Notes: a model not told the origin generated them from the sequence alone. Shown: positions 32,117-41,825, counted from the first letter of the stretch. The stretch is 64,000 bases of DNA from Streptomyces solicavernae (GCF_029968095.1 NZ_JASCIR010000001.1:434001-498000); one strand, 5' to 3'. Translations and numbers: made by a program.

Positions 32117-34435
32117 TTGAGCATCGACGAGCAACGACCGGACGTCCGCGAGCCGGAGGTGGGCCCCGCCCCCGAGGGGGAGCCCGAGTTCCACCCGTAC
32201 CACCATCCCGCCGCGGGCTGGGGCGCGGCGAAGAGCGTGAGCAAGTTCCTCATGCGCGAGCGCGCGTTCGTGGACGGGCCGCGGGCGATCGTCAAGATGA
32301 ACCACGAGCGGACCGGCTTCGACTGTCCCGGCTGTGCGTGGCCGGACGACACCAAGGGCCTGCACCTGGACATCTGCGAGAACGGCATCAAGCACGTCAC
32401 GTGGGAGATGACCCCGAAGCGGGTCGGCCGCGAGTTCTTCGCCGCGCACTCGGTGACCGAGCTGTACGAGTGGAGCGACTACGACCTGGAGGACCAGGGC
32501 CGGCTCACCGAGCCGATGGTGTACGACCCGGACACCGACCACTACGTGCCGATCAGCTGGAAGGACGCGTTCGAGCTGGTCGGCAGCACGCTGCGCGGGC
32601 TGGAGAATCCGAACCGGGCTTCGTACTACACCTCCGGGCGGCTCGGCAACGAGGCCACGTTCCTGTACCAGCTGATGGCCCGCGAGCTCGGCACGAACAA
32701 CCTTCCGGACTGTTCCAACATGTGCCACGAGGCCAGCGGCCGCGCCCTGCAGGCCGCGCTCGGCACCGGCAAGGGCACCGTCGACCTGCAGGACTGGGAG
32801 ACCGCCGACGCGCTGTTCATCATCGGCGTCAACGCGGCCTCGAACGCGCCCCGCATGCTGACCGCGCTAGCCGAGGCCCACCACCGCGGCGCGCAGATCG
32901 TGCACGTCAACCCGCTGGTGGAGGCGGCCGCGACGCGCACGATCGTGCCGCACGACTTCGTCGACATGGCGATCTTCAAGACGACCCGGACCAGCACCCT
33001 CAACCTGCAGGTGCGCATCGGCGGCGACATGGCGCTGCTCCGCGGCATGGCCAAGGCGATCCTGGAGAAGTCGGCGACCGATCCGAAGGCCCTGGACCGG
33101 GAGTTCATCGACCGCCACACCACCGGCTTCGACGCGTACCGGACGCTGTGCGAGGCCACGTCCTGGGAGGAGCTGGAGGAGCAGTCGGGCCTGAGCCGCG
33201 CCGACATCCTGAAGGCGGCCCGGGTGTACGAGGAGGCCGACCGCTCGATCATCAGCTGGTGCCTGGGCCTCACCCAGCACGAGCACGGCGTCGACACGGT
33301 CCGGGAGATCGTCAACCTCCTGCTGCTGCGCGGCAACCTGGGCCGCGAGGGCGCCGGTCCCTCCCCTGTGCGCGGGCACAGCAACGTCCAGGGCAACCGC
33401 ACCTGCGGCATCGACCACCGGCCCACGGAGGAGTTCCTCGACCGGCTCGCCGAGGTGTGCGGGATCGACCCGCCGCGCGAGCACGGCCTGGACACCGTCA
33501 ACACCATCCAGGCCATGCAGCGCGGCGACGTGAAGGTCTTCGTCGGCATGGGCGGCAACTTCGCGCTCGCCGCGCCGGACACGCCCGTCACGTACGGCGC
33601 GCTGCGCAACTGCGACCTGACCGTGCAGGTCAGCACGAAGCTGAACCGCAGTCATGTGGTGCACGGGAAGCGGGCGTTGATCCTGCCGTGTCTCGGCCGT
33701 ACGGAGAAGGACCATCAGCGCAAGGGGATCCAGCGCACGTCCGTCGAGGACTCGATGAGCATGGTGCATCTGTCGCTCGGCATGAAGCGGCCCGCGTCGG
33801 AGCAGCTGCTCTCGGAGCCGGCGATCGTCGCGGGCATGGCGCGCGCGGCGCTGCCGGACAGCCAGACGCCCTGGGAGTGGTACGTCGAGGACTACGACCG
33901 CATCCGGGACACCATGGCCCGAGCGCTCGACGGCTTCGAGGACTTCAACCGGCGGGTGCGGCTGCCGCTCGGCTTCCGCATCAAGCAGCCCGCCCGCGAG
34001 CTGGTCTTCCTCACCCCGTCGGGGCGCGCCGAGTTCTCCGCCGCCCCGCTGCCGAACGTGGTGCCCGAGCCGGGCACGCTCACGCTCGGCACGATGCGCT
34101 CGCACGACCAGTGGAACACCACCATCTACTCCGACAACGACCGCTACCGCGGCATCACGAACCTGCGCACGCTGGTGTTCATGAACCGGGCCGACATGCG
34201 CGAGCGCGGCATCGACGACATGGCGCCGGTGGACATCACGAGCACGGCGCGGGACGGCAGCACCCGGTCGGTCGAGGGCTATCTGGCGGTGCCGTACGAC
34301 ATTCCGCGGGGCTGCGCGGCCGGGTACATGCCGGAGATGAACGTGCTGTGCGCGCTCGGCGACTACAGCACGCAGAGCGACCAGCCGATCATGAAGCACG
34401 TACGGGTCACGATCCGTCCGGCGGCGGGCAGTTGA
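32117..34435 (+). CDS. FdhF/YdeP-type molybdopterin oxidoreductase
   Basis: A 772-residue molybdopterin-guanine-dinucleotide enzyme of the formate dehydrogenase-H/YdeP group. The N-terminal cysteines are in GFDCPGCAWPD, the active-site region reads DCSNMCHEASG with cysteine where some formate dehydrogenases have selenocysteine, and cofactor-binding blocks such as GNLGREGAGPSPVRGHSNVQGNR and VFVGMGGNFALAAPDT are clear. The full N-terminal [4Fe-4S] cysteine set of FdhF is not present, as in YdeP. The physiological substrate of this group is uncertain; formate is not proved. I chose the TTG at 32117, 9 nt after GGAAGGG. The neighbouring moaA makes the cofactor, so the two probably work together although they are convergent. 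Confidence 0.83.
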   Translation: MSIDEQRPDVREPEVGPAPEGEPEFHPYHHPAAGWGAAKSVSKFLMRERAFVDGPRAIVKMNHERTGFDCPGCAWPDDTKGLHLDICENGIKHVTWEMTPKRVGREFFAAHSVTELYEWSDYDLEDQGRLTEPMVYDPDTDHYVPISWKDAFELVGSTLRGLENPNRASYYTSGRLGNEATFLYQLMARELGTNNLPDCSNMCHEASGRALQAALGTGKGTVDLQDWETADALFIIGVNAASNAPRMLTALAEAHHRGAQIVHVNPLVEAAATRTIVPHDFVDMAIFKTTRTSTLNLQVRIGGDMALLRGMAKAILEKSATDPKALDREFIDRHTTGFDAYRTLCEATSWEELEEQSGLSRADILKAARVYEEADRSIISWCLGLTQHEHGVDTVREIVNLLLLRGNLGREGAGPSPVRGHSNVQGNRTCGIDHRPTEEFLDRLAEVCGIDPPREHGLDTVNTIQAMQRGDVKVFVGMGGNFALAAPDTPVTYGALRNCDLTVQVSTKLNRSHVVHGKRALILPCLGRTEKDHQRKGIQRTSVEDSMSMVHLSLGMKRPASEQLLSEPAIVAGMARAALPDSQTPWEWYVEDYDRIRDTMARALDGFEDFNRRVRLPLGFRIKQPARELVFLTPSGRAEFSAAPLPNVVPEPGTLTLGTMRSHDQWNTTIYSDNDRYRGITNLRTLVFMNRADMRERGIDDMAPVDITSTARDGSTRSVEGYLAVPYDIPRGCAAGYMPEMNVLCALGDYSTQSDQPIMKHVRVTIRPAAGS

Positions 34436-34471
34436 GGTCCACCAGGATCAACTCCCGTATGTACGAGGGTG

Positions 34472-34504
34472 GTTGACGGGGCGTTGACGGGGAGTTGACG
34501 GGGC
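34472..34504. repeat. 11-bp tandem repeat, three copies
   Basis: GTTGACGGGGC, GTTGACGGGGA and GTTGACGGGGC lie head to tail between the convergent oxidoreductase and moaA genes. No hairpin is formed. Confidence 0.85.
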
Positions 34505-34512
34505 GCCCGGGG

Positions 34513-35505
34513 TCAGCCGCCGATGGCCGACATCGGGCGTTCCGGGCGGCGGAACTCGGGGCTGTCGATGGCGTGGCCGGGGCCCTTGCCGCGGACCGAG
34601 CCGCGCCAGGCGGCCTCGATCGCCGCGTCGTCGGCGCCGCCGCGCAGCAGGGCCCGCAGGTCCGACTCGTCGGTGGCGAAGAGGCAGTTGCGGAGCTGGC
34701 CGTCGGCGGTGAGGCGCACCCGGTCGCAGCTGCCGCAGAACGGCCGGGTGACGCTGGCGATGACGCCGACCGTCGCGTCGGTGCCGTCGATGCGCCACTC
34801 CTCGGCGGGTGCGTTGCCGCGCCGCTCGACGGGCGTCAGCCCGAAGCGGGCGCCGAGGCGGTCCAGGATCTCGGCGGCGGTGACCATGCGCTCGCGGTCC
34901 CAGGCGCCCTGCGCGTCGAGCGGCATGGACTCGATGAACCGCATCCGGTAGCCGTGGGCGACGGCGAACGCGGCGAGGTCGGGGATCTCGTCGTCGTTGG
35001 TGCCGCGCACCGGGACCGCGTTGACCTTGACGGGGGTGAGCCCGGCGGCGCGGGCGGCGCGCAACCCGTCGAGGACGTCGGGGAGCCGGTCGCGGCGGGT
35101 GATCGCGGCGAAGCGCTCCGGGTCCAGGGTGTCCAGGCTGACGTTGACCCGGTCGAGGCCCGCCGCGCGCAGAGCGCCCGCGAGGCGGCCCAGACCGATG
35201 CCGTTGGTGGTGAGGGACAACTCCGGCGCCCGCTGCAACTCGGCCATACGGGCGATGAGTTGAGGCAGGCCACGGCGCAGCAACGGCTCGCCGCCGGTCA
35301 GGCGCACCGAGGTGATGCCGAGGCGTTCGGTGGCGATCCGGACCAGCCGGACCACCTCGTCGTCGCTCAGCACCTCGGCCCGGGGCAGCCAGTTCAGGCC
35401 CTCCGCGGGCATGCAGTACGTGCACCGCAGGTTGCAGCGGTCGGTCAGTGAGACCCGCAGGTCGGTGTGGACCCGGCCGAAACGGTCCACCAGAGAATTC
35501 GACAC
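34513..35505 (-). CDS. moaA: GTP 3',8-cyclase (molybdenum cofactor biosynthesis)
   Basis: A 330-residue radical SAM enzyme. The SAM cluster cysteines are C24, C28 and C31 in TDRCNLRCTYCMP, with the GGEPLL motif at about 67, and the C-terminal GTP-binding [4Fe-4S] cysteines are in FCGSCDRVRLTADGQLRNC. The protein ends in GG, the double glycine needed for partner MoaC chemistry. It converts GTP to 3',8-cyclo-7,8-dihydro-GTP, the first step of molybdopterin synthesis. I chose GTG 35505, 4 nt after AGGAG; a second GTG four codons upstream is less well placed. Neighbouring the molybdopterin oxidoreductase gives a clear functional link. Confidence 0.93.
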   Translation of the reverse strand: MSNSLVDRFGRVHTDLRVSLTDRCNLRCTYCMPAEGLNWLPRAEVLSDDEVVRLVRIATERLGITSVRLTGGEPLLRRGLPQLIARMAELQRAPELSLTTNGIGLGRLAGALRAAGLDRVNVSLDTLDPERFAAITRRDRLPDVLDGLRAARAAGLTPVKVNAVPVRGTNDDEIPDLAAFAVAHGYRMRFIESMPLDAQGAWDRERMVTAAEILDRLGARFGLTPVERRGNAPAEEWRIDGTDATVGVIASVTRPFCGSCDRVRLTADGQLRNCLFATDESDLRALLRGGADDAAIEAAWRGSVRGKGPGHAIDSPEFRRPERPMSAIGG

Positions 35506-35530
35506 GTTTCTCCTCACCTTTTCCCGAGCC

Positions 35531-35572
35531 GCCCTTCCCGGGCTGCCCTTCCCGGGCTGCCCTTTCCCGAGC
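35531..35572. repeat. 14-bp tandem repeat upstream of moaA
   Basis: GCCCTTCCCGGGCT occurs twice exactly (35531-35544, 35545-35558) and a third time with changes (from 35559). Each copy contains the palindrome CCCGGG. The block lies 26 nt upstream of the moaA start, within its leader. Confidence 0.75.
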
Positions 35573-35750
35573 CGGTCGTGCTGCCACTGTTCGTGAATGA
35601 CCCCCGCCCGGTCAAGGCAGTGCCCGGACGGAATTATCTATGACGTAATAGGCGCCGGTTATCCGGATTTACAGCAGGTCAGGGCCGTCCGAGCTTGATA
35701 GGCGGCACCGATCGACCCATCGGCATTACCGCTTTGACGCACCTCGCACA

Positions 35751-35810
35751 AACCCCGGAGGATTCTCTCGAACCCCGGAGAATCCTCTCGAACCCCGGAG
35801 AATTCTCTGG
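35751..35810. repeat. 20-bp tandem operator-like repeat, three copies
   Basis: Copies at 35751-35770, 35771-35790 and 35791-35810 all begin AACCCCGGAG. The third contains the palindrome GAGAATTCTC; the first and second differ from it at one position. A two-turn spacing of palindromes 40-100 nt before the MFS transporter start suggests cooperative binding of a regulator. The rest of the 35506-35851 gap holds an AT-rich stretch near 35631-35675 that is a likely promoter area. Confidence 0.6.
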
Positions 35811-35851
35811 ACCACGACCAGTAATACAGCGAGTAAGGGCGCACCTGAATC

Positions 35852-37051
35852 ATGTTCCGGCGTACGGACCGCACCGGCCACCGCTGGCTCCCGGCAGGGT
35901 TCGCGGTCGCCGTCGCCGGGTGGGGTGCGAACCAGTTCACGCCGCTGTCCGTGGTGTACCGCACGCAGGAGCAGTGGCCGGCCGTCTCGGTCGCCGCGAT
36001 GTTCACCACGTATCTGCTCGGCCTGCTGCCCGGTCTGCTGCTCGGCATCCCGGCCGCCGGCCGGTTCGGCAGGCGGCGCGCGGTGCGGCCCGCGCTCGCC
36101 CTGACCGCCGCCGCCAGCGCGCTGCTCGCGGCGGCGGCCGTCGAACCGGGCGTGGTGTACGTGAGCCGCCTCGCCACCGGGCTCGCGGCGGGCGTGCTTC
36201 TGACCGCGGGCACCTCGTGGCTGCAGGAGCTCTCCGCCGGTTCCGGCAGGCCCAACGCGCGGCTGCGAAGGGCCACTTGGGCGACGGGGGGCGGGTTCGC
36301 CGCGGGGGCGCTGACCGCCGGGGCGGTGGCCGAGTGGCTGCCGTCGCCGATGGTGCTGCCCGCCGTCGTGCACGCCCTGCTTGCCGTGGCCGCGCTCGCC
36401 GCGACGCGTCGTACGCCCGAGACGGCGCCGCCGTTCGCGGGCGGGCGGCCCGAGCCGTTCGCCGCACCGCTGTGGCGCGGGGCGCTCCGCCATCCCCGGT
36501 TCGTCCGGGTGGTGCTGCCGGCGAGCCCGGCGGTGTTCACGGCGGCGACCGTCGCGTACGTGGTGCTGCCGCCGCTGGTGGCCGACCGGGTGCCCGGGTA
36601 CGCGCCGCTGTTCAGCGGGCTCGTCACCGCGCTGACCCTGGGCACGGGCATCCTCGTGCAGCCCCTCGCCGACCGGCTCGACCACGCCCGCAGTGCGCGG
36701 GCCACGCTCGCCGCGATGCTCGCCGTGATCGGCGGGCTGCTCGTCAGCGCTCTTGCGGTGTACGGGAAGTCGGCGCGCCTCGTGCTGGTCGCGGCGGTGC
36801 TGCTGGGCGCCGGGTACGGGCTGACGCTCGTGTCCGGGCTGCGGGAGATCGAGCGGCTCGCCCCGCCGAAGGACCGCACCTCGGCCGCCTCGCTGTACCA
36901 GGGCGCCGCGCACAGCGGTTTCGTCACGCCGCTGCTGCTCTCGCTCACCGCGGGCTCCGCCTCGTACCCGGCGCTGCTCGCGGGTCTCGCGGCCGTGGGT
37001 CTGCTCTGCCTGATGTTCACGGCGCGGCACAGCCGGCGGCATCTGCCCTGA
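35852..37051 (+). CDS. Major facilitator superfamily (MFS) transporter
   Basis: A 399-residue protein with twelve predicted membrane helices. The loop between helices 2 and 3 has [11 protein letters not shown], the standard MFS signature, and the [22 protein letters not shown] helix 4 block is typical of drug/sugar exporters. Its ligand is not deducible. It is preceded by three 20-bp operator-like repeats, hinting at tight control, and is followed by the threonine-degradation genes, from which it is separated by a structured leader. The start ATG 35852 has a weak ribosome site. Confidence 0.82.
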   Translation: MFRRTDRTGHRWLPAGFAVAVAGWGANQFTPLSVVYRTQEQWPAVSVAAMFTTYLLGLLPGLLLGIPAAGRFGRRRAVRPALALTAAASALLAAAAVEPGVVYVSRLATGLAAGVLLTAGTSWLQELSAGSGRPNARLRRATWATGGGFAAGALTAGAVAEWLPSPMVLPAVVHALLAVAALAATRRTPETAPPFAGGRPEPFAAPLWRGALRHPRFVRVVLPASPAVFTAATVAYVVLPPLVADRVPGYAPLFSGLVTALTLGTGILVQPLADRLDHARSARATLAAMLAVIGGLLVSALAVYGKSARLVLVAAVLLGAGYGLTLVSGLREIERLAPPKDRTSAASLYQGAAHSGFVTPLLLSLTAGSASYPALLAGLAAVGLLCLMFTARHSRRHLP

Positions 37052-37136
37052 CGGCCATGGGGGCGGGCATACAGGAAACGGGCGTGCAGGAGAGCTGCGG
37101 CGGCGCTTAAGAAAACCTCGATGGACCCGGGGGCCA

Positions 37137-37200
37137 CCGGTACGGAAGAGTCGGGTGTGGCGGTGGGACGGCCGCCACCCAACACTCTCCCCCGTACCGG
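37137..37200 (+). promoter_or_regulatory. Long stem-loop in the tdh leader
   Basis: CCGGTACGG (37137-37145) pairs with CCGTACCGG (37192-37200); inside it GAGT pairs with ACTC and a GGGTG(TG)GCGG stretch with CCGCCACCC. The structure ends 30 nt before the tdh ribosome site, so it could be a terminator for the transporter gene or a regulatory leader for tdh-kbl. Confidence 0.5.
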
Positions 37201-37247
37201 GCCGTGCCCTGCCCTGCCCGCGTGCGCGACGAGAAGGAGTCGAGCCG

Positions 37248-38276
37248 TTGAAGGCACTGGTCAAGGAGAAGGCCGAACCGGGACTGTGGCTGGCGGACGT
37301 GCCGGAACCGGCGATCGGCCCCGGTGACGTGCTGATCAAGGTGGAGCGGACCGGGATCTGCGGCACCGATCTGCACATCCGGGCCTGGGACGGCTGGGCG
37401 CAGTCGGCGATCGAGGCGCCGCTCGTCGTCGGGCACGAGTTCGCCGGCGAGGTCGTGGAGACCGGCCGGGACGTGACCGGGATCGACGTCGGCGACCGGG
37501 TCAGCGGCGAGGGCCATCTGGTCTGCGGGACCTGCCGCAACTGCCTCGCGGGGCGCCGCCACCTGTGCCGGGCGACCGTCGGCCTGGGCGTGGGCCGCGA
37601 CGGGGCGTTCGCCGAGTACGTGGCGCTGCCCGCGTCCAATGTGTGGGTGCACCGGACTCCGGTGGACCGGGACATCGCGGCGATCTTCGACCCGTTCGGC
37701 AACGCCGTGCACACCGCCCTGTCGTTCCCGCTGGTCGGCGAGGACGTGCTGATCACCGGCGCGGGACCGATTGGCCTGATGGCGGCGGCGGTCGCGGCGC
37801 ACGCGGGGGCCCGTAACGTCGTGGTCACCGACGTCAGCGAGGAGCGTCTGGAGCTGGCCCGCAAGGTCGGCGTCAGCCTCGCCCTCGACGTGTCGAAGTC
37901 CTCGGTCGCGGACGGCCAGCGGCAACTCGGCCTGCGTGAGGGGTTCGACATCGGCCTGGAGATGTCCGGCAACCCGGCGGCGATGCGCGAGATGCTCGCC
38001 AACATGACGCACGGCGGCCGCATCGCCATGCTGGGCCTGCCGTCCGAGGAGTTCGCGGTCGACTGGGCGCGCATCGTCACGTCGATGATCACGGTCAAGG
38101 GCATCTACGGCCGCGAGATGTTCGAGACCTGGTACGCGATGTCGGTCCTCCTCGAAGGCGGCCTCGACCTCTCCCCTGTGATCACCGGCCGGTACGCGTA
38201 CACCGACTTCGACGCCGCGTTCGAGGACGCGGCGAGCGGCCGCGGCGGCAAGGTCATCCTCGACTGGACCGCCTGA
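37248..38276 (+). CDS. tdh: L-threonine 3-dehydrogenase
   Basis: A 342-residue zinc-dependent medium-chain dehydrogenase. The catalytic cysteine is C38 in TGICGTDLH, the zinc-binding [12 protein letters not shown] follows, and the structural-zinc cysteines are in [15 protein letters not shown]. The NAD site is [21 protein letters not shown]. Close agreement with E. coli-type Tdh (length 341) makes the assignment firm. It oxidises L-threonine to 2-amino-3-oxobutanoate. The start is a TTG at 37248, 8 nt after GAGAAGGAG; the longer frame upstream runs through the hairpin. The next gene, kbl, completes the pathway. Confidence 0.95.
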   Translation: MKALVKEKAEPGLWLADVPEPAIGPGDVLIKVERTGICGTDLHIRAWDGWAQSAIEAPLVVGHEFAGEVVETGRDVTGIDVGDRVSGEGHLVCGTCRNCLAGRRHLCRATVGLGVGRDGAFAEYVALPASNVWVHRTPVDRDIAAIFDPFGNAVHTALSFPLVGEDVLITGAGPIGLMAAAVAAHAGARNVVVTDVSEERLELARKVGVSLALDVSKSSVADGQRQLGLREGFDIGLEMSGNPAAMREMLANMTHGGRIAMLGLPSEEFAVDWARIVTSMITVKGIYGREMFETWYAMSVLLEGGLDLSPVITGRYAYTDFDAAFEDAASGRGGKVILDWTA

Positions 38277-38326
38277 GCCCGAGTCCCGGCGCCCGTCAAC
38301 TCCCCTCCCCCTTAAGGACTTTCGCC

Positions 38327-39532
38327 ATGTTCGACAACGTACGAGACGACCTCCGCACCACCCTCGACGAGATCAGCGCGGCCGGACTGCACAAGCCCGA
38401 GCGGGTCATCGGCACCCCGCAGTCCGCGAGCGTGGCGGTGACCGCGGGCGGCCGGCCCGGCGAGGTCCTCAACTTCTGCGCCAACAACTACCTCGGCCTC
38501 GCCGACCACCCCGAGGTGATCGCGGCCGGCCACGCGGCGCTGGACCGCTGGGGCTACGGCATGGCGTCGGTGCGCTTCATCTGCGGTACGCAGGAGGTGC
38601 ACAAGGAGCTGGAGGCGCGGCTCTCGGCGTTCCTCGGCCAGGAGGACACGATCCTCTACTCGTCCTGCTTCGACGCCAACGGCGGTGTCTTCGAGACGCT
38701 GCTCGGCCCCGAGGACGCGGTGATCTCGGACGCCCTCAACCACGCCTCGATCATCGACGGCATCCGCCTCTCCAAGGCCCGCCGCTTCCGCTACGCCAAC
38801 CGTGATCTGGCCGATCTGGAGCGGCAGTTGAAGGACGCGTCTCACGCGCGCCGCCGCCTGGTCGTCACCGACGGCGTGTTCTCCATGGACGGGTACGTGG
38901 CGCCGCTCGCCGAGATCTGCGACCTCGCGGAGCGGTACGACGCGATGGTCATGGTCGACGACTCGCACGCCGTCGGCTTCGTCGGCCCCGGCGGCCGCGG
39001 CACGCCGGAGCTGCACGGCGTCATGGACCGCGTGGACATCATCACCGGCACCCTCGGCAAGGCCCTCGGCGGCGCCTCCGGCGGCTATGTCGCGGCCCGT
39101 GCGGAGATCGTCGCCCTGCTGCGCCAGCGCTCGCGTCCGTACCTGTTCTCCAACAGCCTCGCGCCGGTGATCGCGGCGGCGTCGCTGAAGGTGCTGGACC
39201 TGTTGGAGTCGGCCGGTGACCTGCGGGAGCAGCTGGCCGCGAACACCCGCCTTTTCCGTACCCGGATGGCCGAGGAGGGCTTCGACATCCTGCCCGGCGA
39301 CCACGCCATCGCGCCCGTCATGATCGGCGACGCGTCGGTCGCGGGCCGTATGGCGGAACTGCTCCTGGAGCGCGGCGTGTACGTGATCGGCTTCTCGTAC
39401 CCGGTGGTCCCTCAGGGCCAGGCCCGGATCCGCGTCCAGCTGTCGGCGGCGCACTCCACCGAGGACGTGAACCGGGCCGTGGACGCGTTCGTCGCGGCCC
39501 GCGCGGAGCTCGCCGCGGCCGACCAGGGATAA
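38327..39532 (+). CDS. kbl: 2-amino-3-ketobutyrate CoA ligase (glycine C-acetyltransferase)
   Basis: A 401-residue PLP enzyme of the alpha-oxoamine synthase family. The cofactor-binding lysine is in [14 protein letters not shown], the PLP aspartate in [12 protein letters not shown], and [15 protein letters not shown] is the family N-terminal block. It cleaves 2-amino-3-oxobutanoate with CoA to glycine and acetyl-CoA, the second step after Tdh. It follows tdh by 50 nt, so they form an operon. Start ATG 38327 with AAGGAC upstream. Confidence 0.95.
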   Translation: MFDNVRDDLRTTLDEISAAGLHKPERVIGTPQSASVAVTAGGRPGEVLNFCANNYLGLADHPEVIAAGHAALDRWGYGMASVRFICGTQEVHKELEARLSAFLGQEDTILYSSCFDANGGVFETLLGPEDAVISDALNHASIIDGIRLSKARRFRYANRDLADLERQLKDASHARRRLVVTDGVFSMDGYVAPLAEICDLAERYDAMVMVDDSHAVGFVGPGGRGTPELHGVMDRVDIITGTLGKALGGASGGYVAARAEIVALLRQRSRPYLFSNSLAPVIAAASLKVLDLLESAGDLREQLAANTRLFRTRMAEEGFDILPGDHAIAPVMIGDASVAGRMAELLLERGVYVIGFSYPVVPQGQARIRVQLSAAHSTEDVNRAVDAFVAARAELAAADQG

Positions 39533-39540
39533 TCGGGGTC

Positions 39541-40443
39541 ATGATCGAGGCGCGGCGGCTGCACATCCTCCGGGCGGTGGCCGACCACGGCACCGTCACG
39601 GCGGCCGCCGCCGCGCTCTACCTCACGCCGTCCGCGGTCTCCCAGCAGCTCACGGCCCTGGAGCAGGAGACCGGTCACAAGCTGGTCGAGCGGGGCGCGC
39701 GGGGCGTCCGGCTCACCGCGGCCGGGGAGATCCTGCTCACCCACACCAACGCCGTGCTCGCCCAGCTGGAGCGGGCCGAGGCCGAGCTGGCCGCGTACCG
39801 CACGGGCGAGGCGGGCACGGTGACGCTCGCCTCGTTCGCGACGGGGATCGGCCTGGTCGTCGGCCCCGCCCTCGGGCACCTCGCAATCTCCTCGCCCGGC
39901 ATCCGGGTCCGCGTCCAGGACGCCGAGGGCGACGCGAGCCTGCCGATGCTGCTCGACCGGCGGATCGACGTCGCGGTGGCCGTCGAGTACCGGGGCGCGC
40001 CCGGCGCCGACGACGACCGGATCACGCGGGTGCCGCTGTACGCGGAGCCCTTCGACGCGGTCCTTCCGGCCACGCACCGGCTCGCGGGCGCGGAGTGGAT
40101 CCGGCTCGGGGATCTGTCGCAGGACACGTGGATCGGGCCCTACCCCGGCAACCCGTGCCACGACGTGGTGGTCCTCGCCTGCGAACACGCGGGATTCTCC
40201 CCGCAGTTCGAGCACTCGTCGGACGACTTCCGCGCGGTGGTCGCCCTCGCGTCGGCGGGCGCGGGCGTGGCCCTGGTCCCGCGCTCCGCGCTGCGCGGGG
40301 TGGACCTGGCGGAGGCTGCCGTACGTCCGGTGGACGCGGTGGCGCCGGAGCGGAAGGTGTTCGCGGCGGTGCGGCACGGGGCGGAGGCGCATCCGCTGAT
40401 TCGCCCTGTGCTGGACGCTTTGCGCAGGGCGGCTGGGGGCTGA
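39541..40443 (+). CDS. LysR-family transcriptional regulator
   Basis: A 300-residue LysR-type regulator. The helix-turn-helix spans residues 5-60 (RRLHILRAVADHGTVTAAAAALYLTPSAVSQQLTALE), and the remainder is a periplasmic-binding-protein-like effector domain. It begins 8 nt after the kbl stop, so it is part of the threonine-degradation operon and probably regulates it, for example in response to threonine or a product. A hairpin pair follows the stop before the convergent acyl-CoA dehydrogenase gene. Confidence 0.88.
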   Translation: MIEARRLHILRAVADHGTVTAAAAALYLTPSAVSQQLTALEQETGHKLVERGARGVRLTAAGEILLTHTNAVLAQLERAEAELAAYRTGEAGTVTLASFATGIGLVVGPALGHLAISSPGIRVRVQDAEGDASLPMLLDRRIDVAVAVEYRGAPGADDDRITRVPLYAEPFDAVLPATHRLAGAEWIRLGDLSQDTWIGPYPGNPCHDVVVLACEHAGFSPQFEHSSDDFRAVVALASAGAGVALVPRSALRGVDLAEAAVRPVDAVAPERKVFAAVRHGAEAHPLIRPVLDALRRAAGG

Positions 40444-40452
40444 GAGGCGGAG

Positions 40453-40527
40453 GGGCTGTTTTTCAGCCCGTCCGGCGTTTGAGGACGAGCGCCTCAGCGC
40501 GATACGGGGTCCGGGGCGGAGCCCCGG
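40453..40527. terminator. Two hairpins between convergent genes, within a dispersed repeat
   Basis: GGGCTG-TTTTT-CAGCCC (40453-40469) and CCGGGGC-GGA-GCCCCGG (40511-40527) flank a copy of the dispersed repeat also seen at 26569-26633. The set is placed to end transcription from both sides. Confidence 0.7.
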
Positions 40528-40596
40528 GGAGCTGTCCGCAGGACATTCGGGAAGGGGCGGGGAGGGGAAAGAAGCCGCGCTCGCCGGAGCCGCACC

Positions 40597-41784
40597 TCAA
40601 CGCCGTACCCGCGGCATCCCCAGCCCGATCCACGAGATGATCTCCCGCTGGATCTCGTTGTTGCCGCCGCCGAAGGTGAAGATCACCGCGGAGCGGTAGC
40701 CCCGTTCCAGCTCGCCGTGGAGGACCGCCCCTGCCGACCCCTCCTTCAGGGCCCCCGCCGCCCCGACGACCTCCATCAGCCACGCGTACGCGTCCCGCCG
40801 CGCCTCGGAGCCGTACACCTTGACGGCGGAGGCGTCCTGCGGGGTGAGGGTGCCGTGCTGGACGGCGTTCACCATCTGCCAGTTGAGCAGCTTCATCGCG
40901 TCGAGCCTGGTGTGCGTGCGGGCCAGGCGCTGCTTGACCCAGCCCAGGTCGAGGACGCGGCGCCCGTCGGCGAGCTTCGTGCCGGCCGCCCAGCGCTGGA
41001 CGTCGTGCAGGGCGCGGATCGCCATCGTGCCGTGGGCGGCGAGGGTGACGCGTTCGTGGTTGAGCTGGTTGGTGATCAGGCGCCAGCCCTTGCCCTCCTC
41101 GCCGACGCGGTGCGAGACGGGCACGCGGACGTTCTCGTAGTAGCTGGCGGTGGTGTCGTGCGAGGCGAGGGTGTTGATGACGGTGCAGGAGTAGCCGGGG
41201 TCCGAGGTCGGCACGAGCAGCATGGTGATCCCCTTGTGCGGCGCCACGCCCTCCTCGGGGACCGTGGTGCGCACGGCGAGCCACACCCAGTCCGCGGTGT
41301 CGCCGTTGGTGGTCCAGATCTTCTGCCCGTTCACGACGTACGTGTCCCCGTCGCGCACCGCCCTGGTCTTCAGCGCCGCGAGGTCCGTGCCCGCCTCCGG
41401 CTCGCTGTAGCCGATGGCGAAGTCGATCTCGCCGGCGAGGATCTTCGGCAGGAAGTACGCCTTCTGCTCGTCGGTGCCGAACTGCATGATCGTCGGCCCG
41501 ACGGTGTTGAGCGCCATCAACGGCAGCGGTACGCCGGCCTGCGCGGCCTCGTCGAAGAAGATGAACTGTTCCATCGGGGTCAGGCCCCGGCCGCCGTACT
41601 CCTTCGGCCAGCCCACACCGAGCCAGCCATCGCTGCCGAGGCGGCCCACGGTCTCACGGTAGAACCGCTTCTGCTCGGCGGGGTCCTCGTAGCGCGCGTA
41701 GGCCTGGTCCGGCACCAGCTCCGCGAAGTAGGCGCGCAGTTCGGTGCGCAACTGCTGCTGCTCAGGCGTGTATTCGAGGTGCAC
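40597..41784 (-). CDS. Acyl-CoA dehydrogenase (FadE26/ChsE-like)
   Basis: A 395-residue acyl-CoA dehydrogenase. It shows LGVGWPKEYGGRGLTPMEQFIFFDEAA, GYSEPEAGTDLAALKTRAVRDGD, WLAVRT and the C-terminal TFGGGNNEIQRE. The pattern aligns by eye along its length with mycobacterial FadE26, a subunit of the sterol side-chain dehydrogenase ChsE4 that normally needs a FadE27-type partner; no partner gene is in this window. I chose GTG 41784 (VHLEYTPEQQQLR), 2-8 nt after GGAGGGG. A KstR-type operator lies 42 nt upstream, so it is probably co-regulated with the cluster at 5.7-11.6 kb. Confidence 0.85.
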   Translation of the reverse strand: MHLEYTPEQQQLRTELRAYFAELVPDQAYARYEDPAEQKRFYRETVGRLGSDGWLGVGWPKEYGGRGLTPMEQFIFFDEAAQAGVPLPLMALNTVGPTIMQFGTDEQKAYFLPKILAGEIDFAIGYSEPEAGTDLAALKTRAVRDGDTYVVNGQKIWTTNGDTADWVWLAVRTTVPEEGVAPHKGITMLLVPTSDPGYSCTVINTLASHDTTASYYENVRVPVSHRVGEEGKGWRLITNQLNHERVTLAAHGTMAIRALHDVQRWAAGTKLADGRRVLDLGWVKQRLARTHTRLDAMKLLNWQMVNAVQHGTLTPQDASAVKVYGSEARRDAYAWLMEVVGAAGALKEGSAGAVLHGELERGYRSAVIFTFGGGNNEIQREIISWIGLGMPRVRR

Positions 41785-41825
41785 GGCCCCTCCAGGCTCT
41801 CGCGGTCCTGCGGCGGCGCACACGG

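Noticed and set aside
32117..34435. Selenocysteine formate dehydrogenase
   Set aside because: The active-site position is an ordinary cysteine codon and no in-frame UGA or SECIS-like hairpin is present.
35751..35810. Possible CRISPR array
   Set aside because: Repeats are directly abutting without unique spacers and no cas genes are present.
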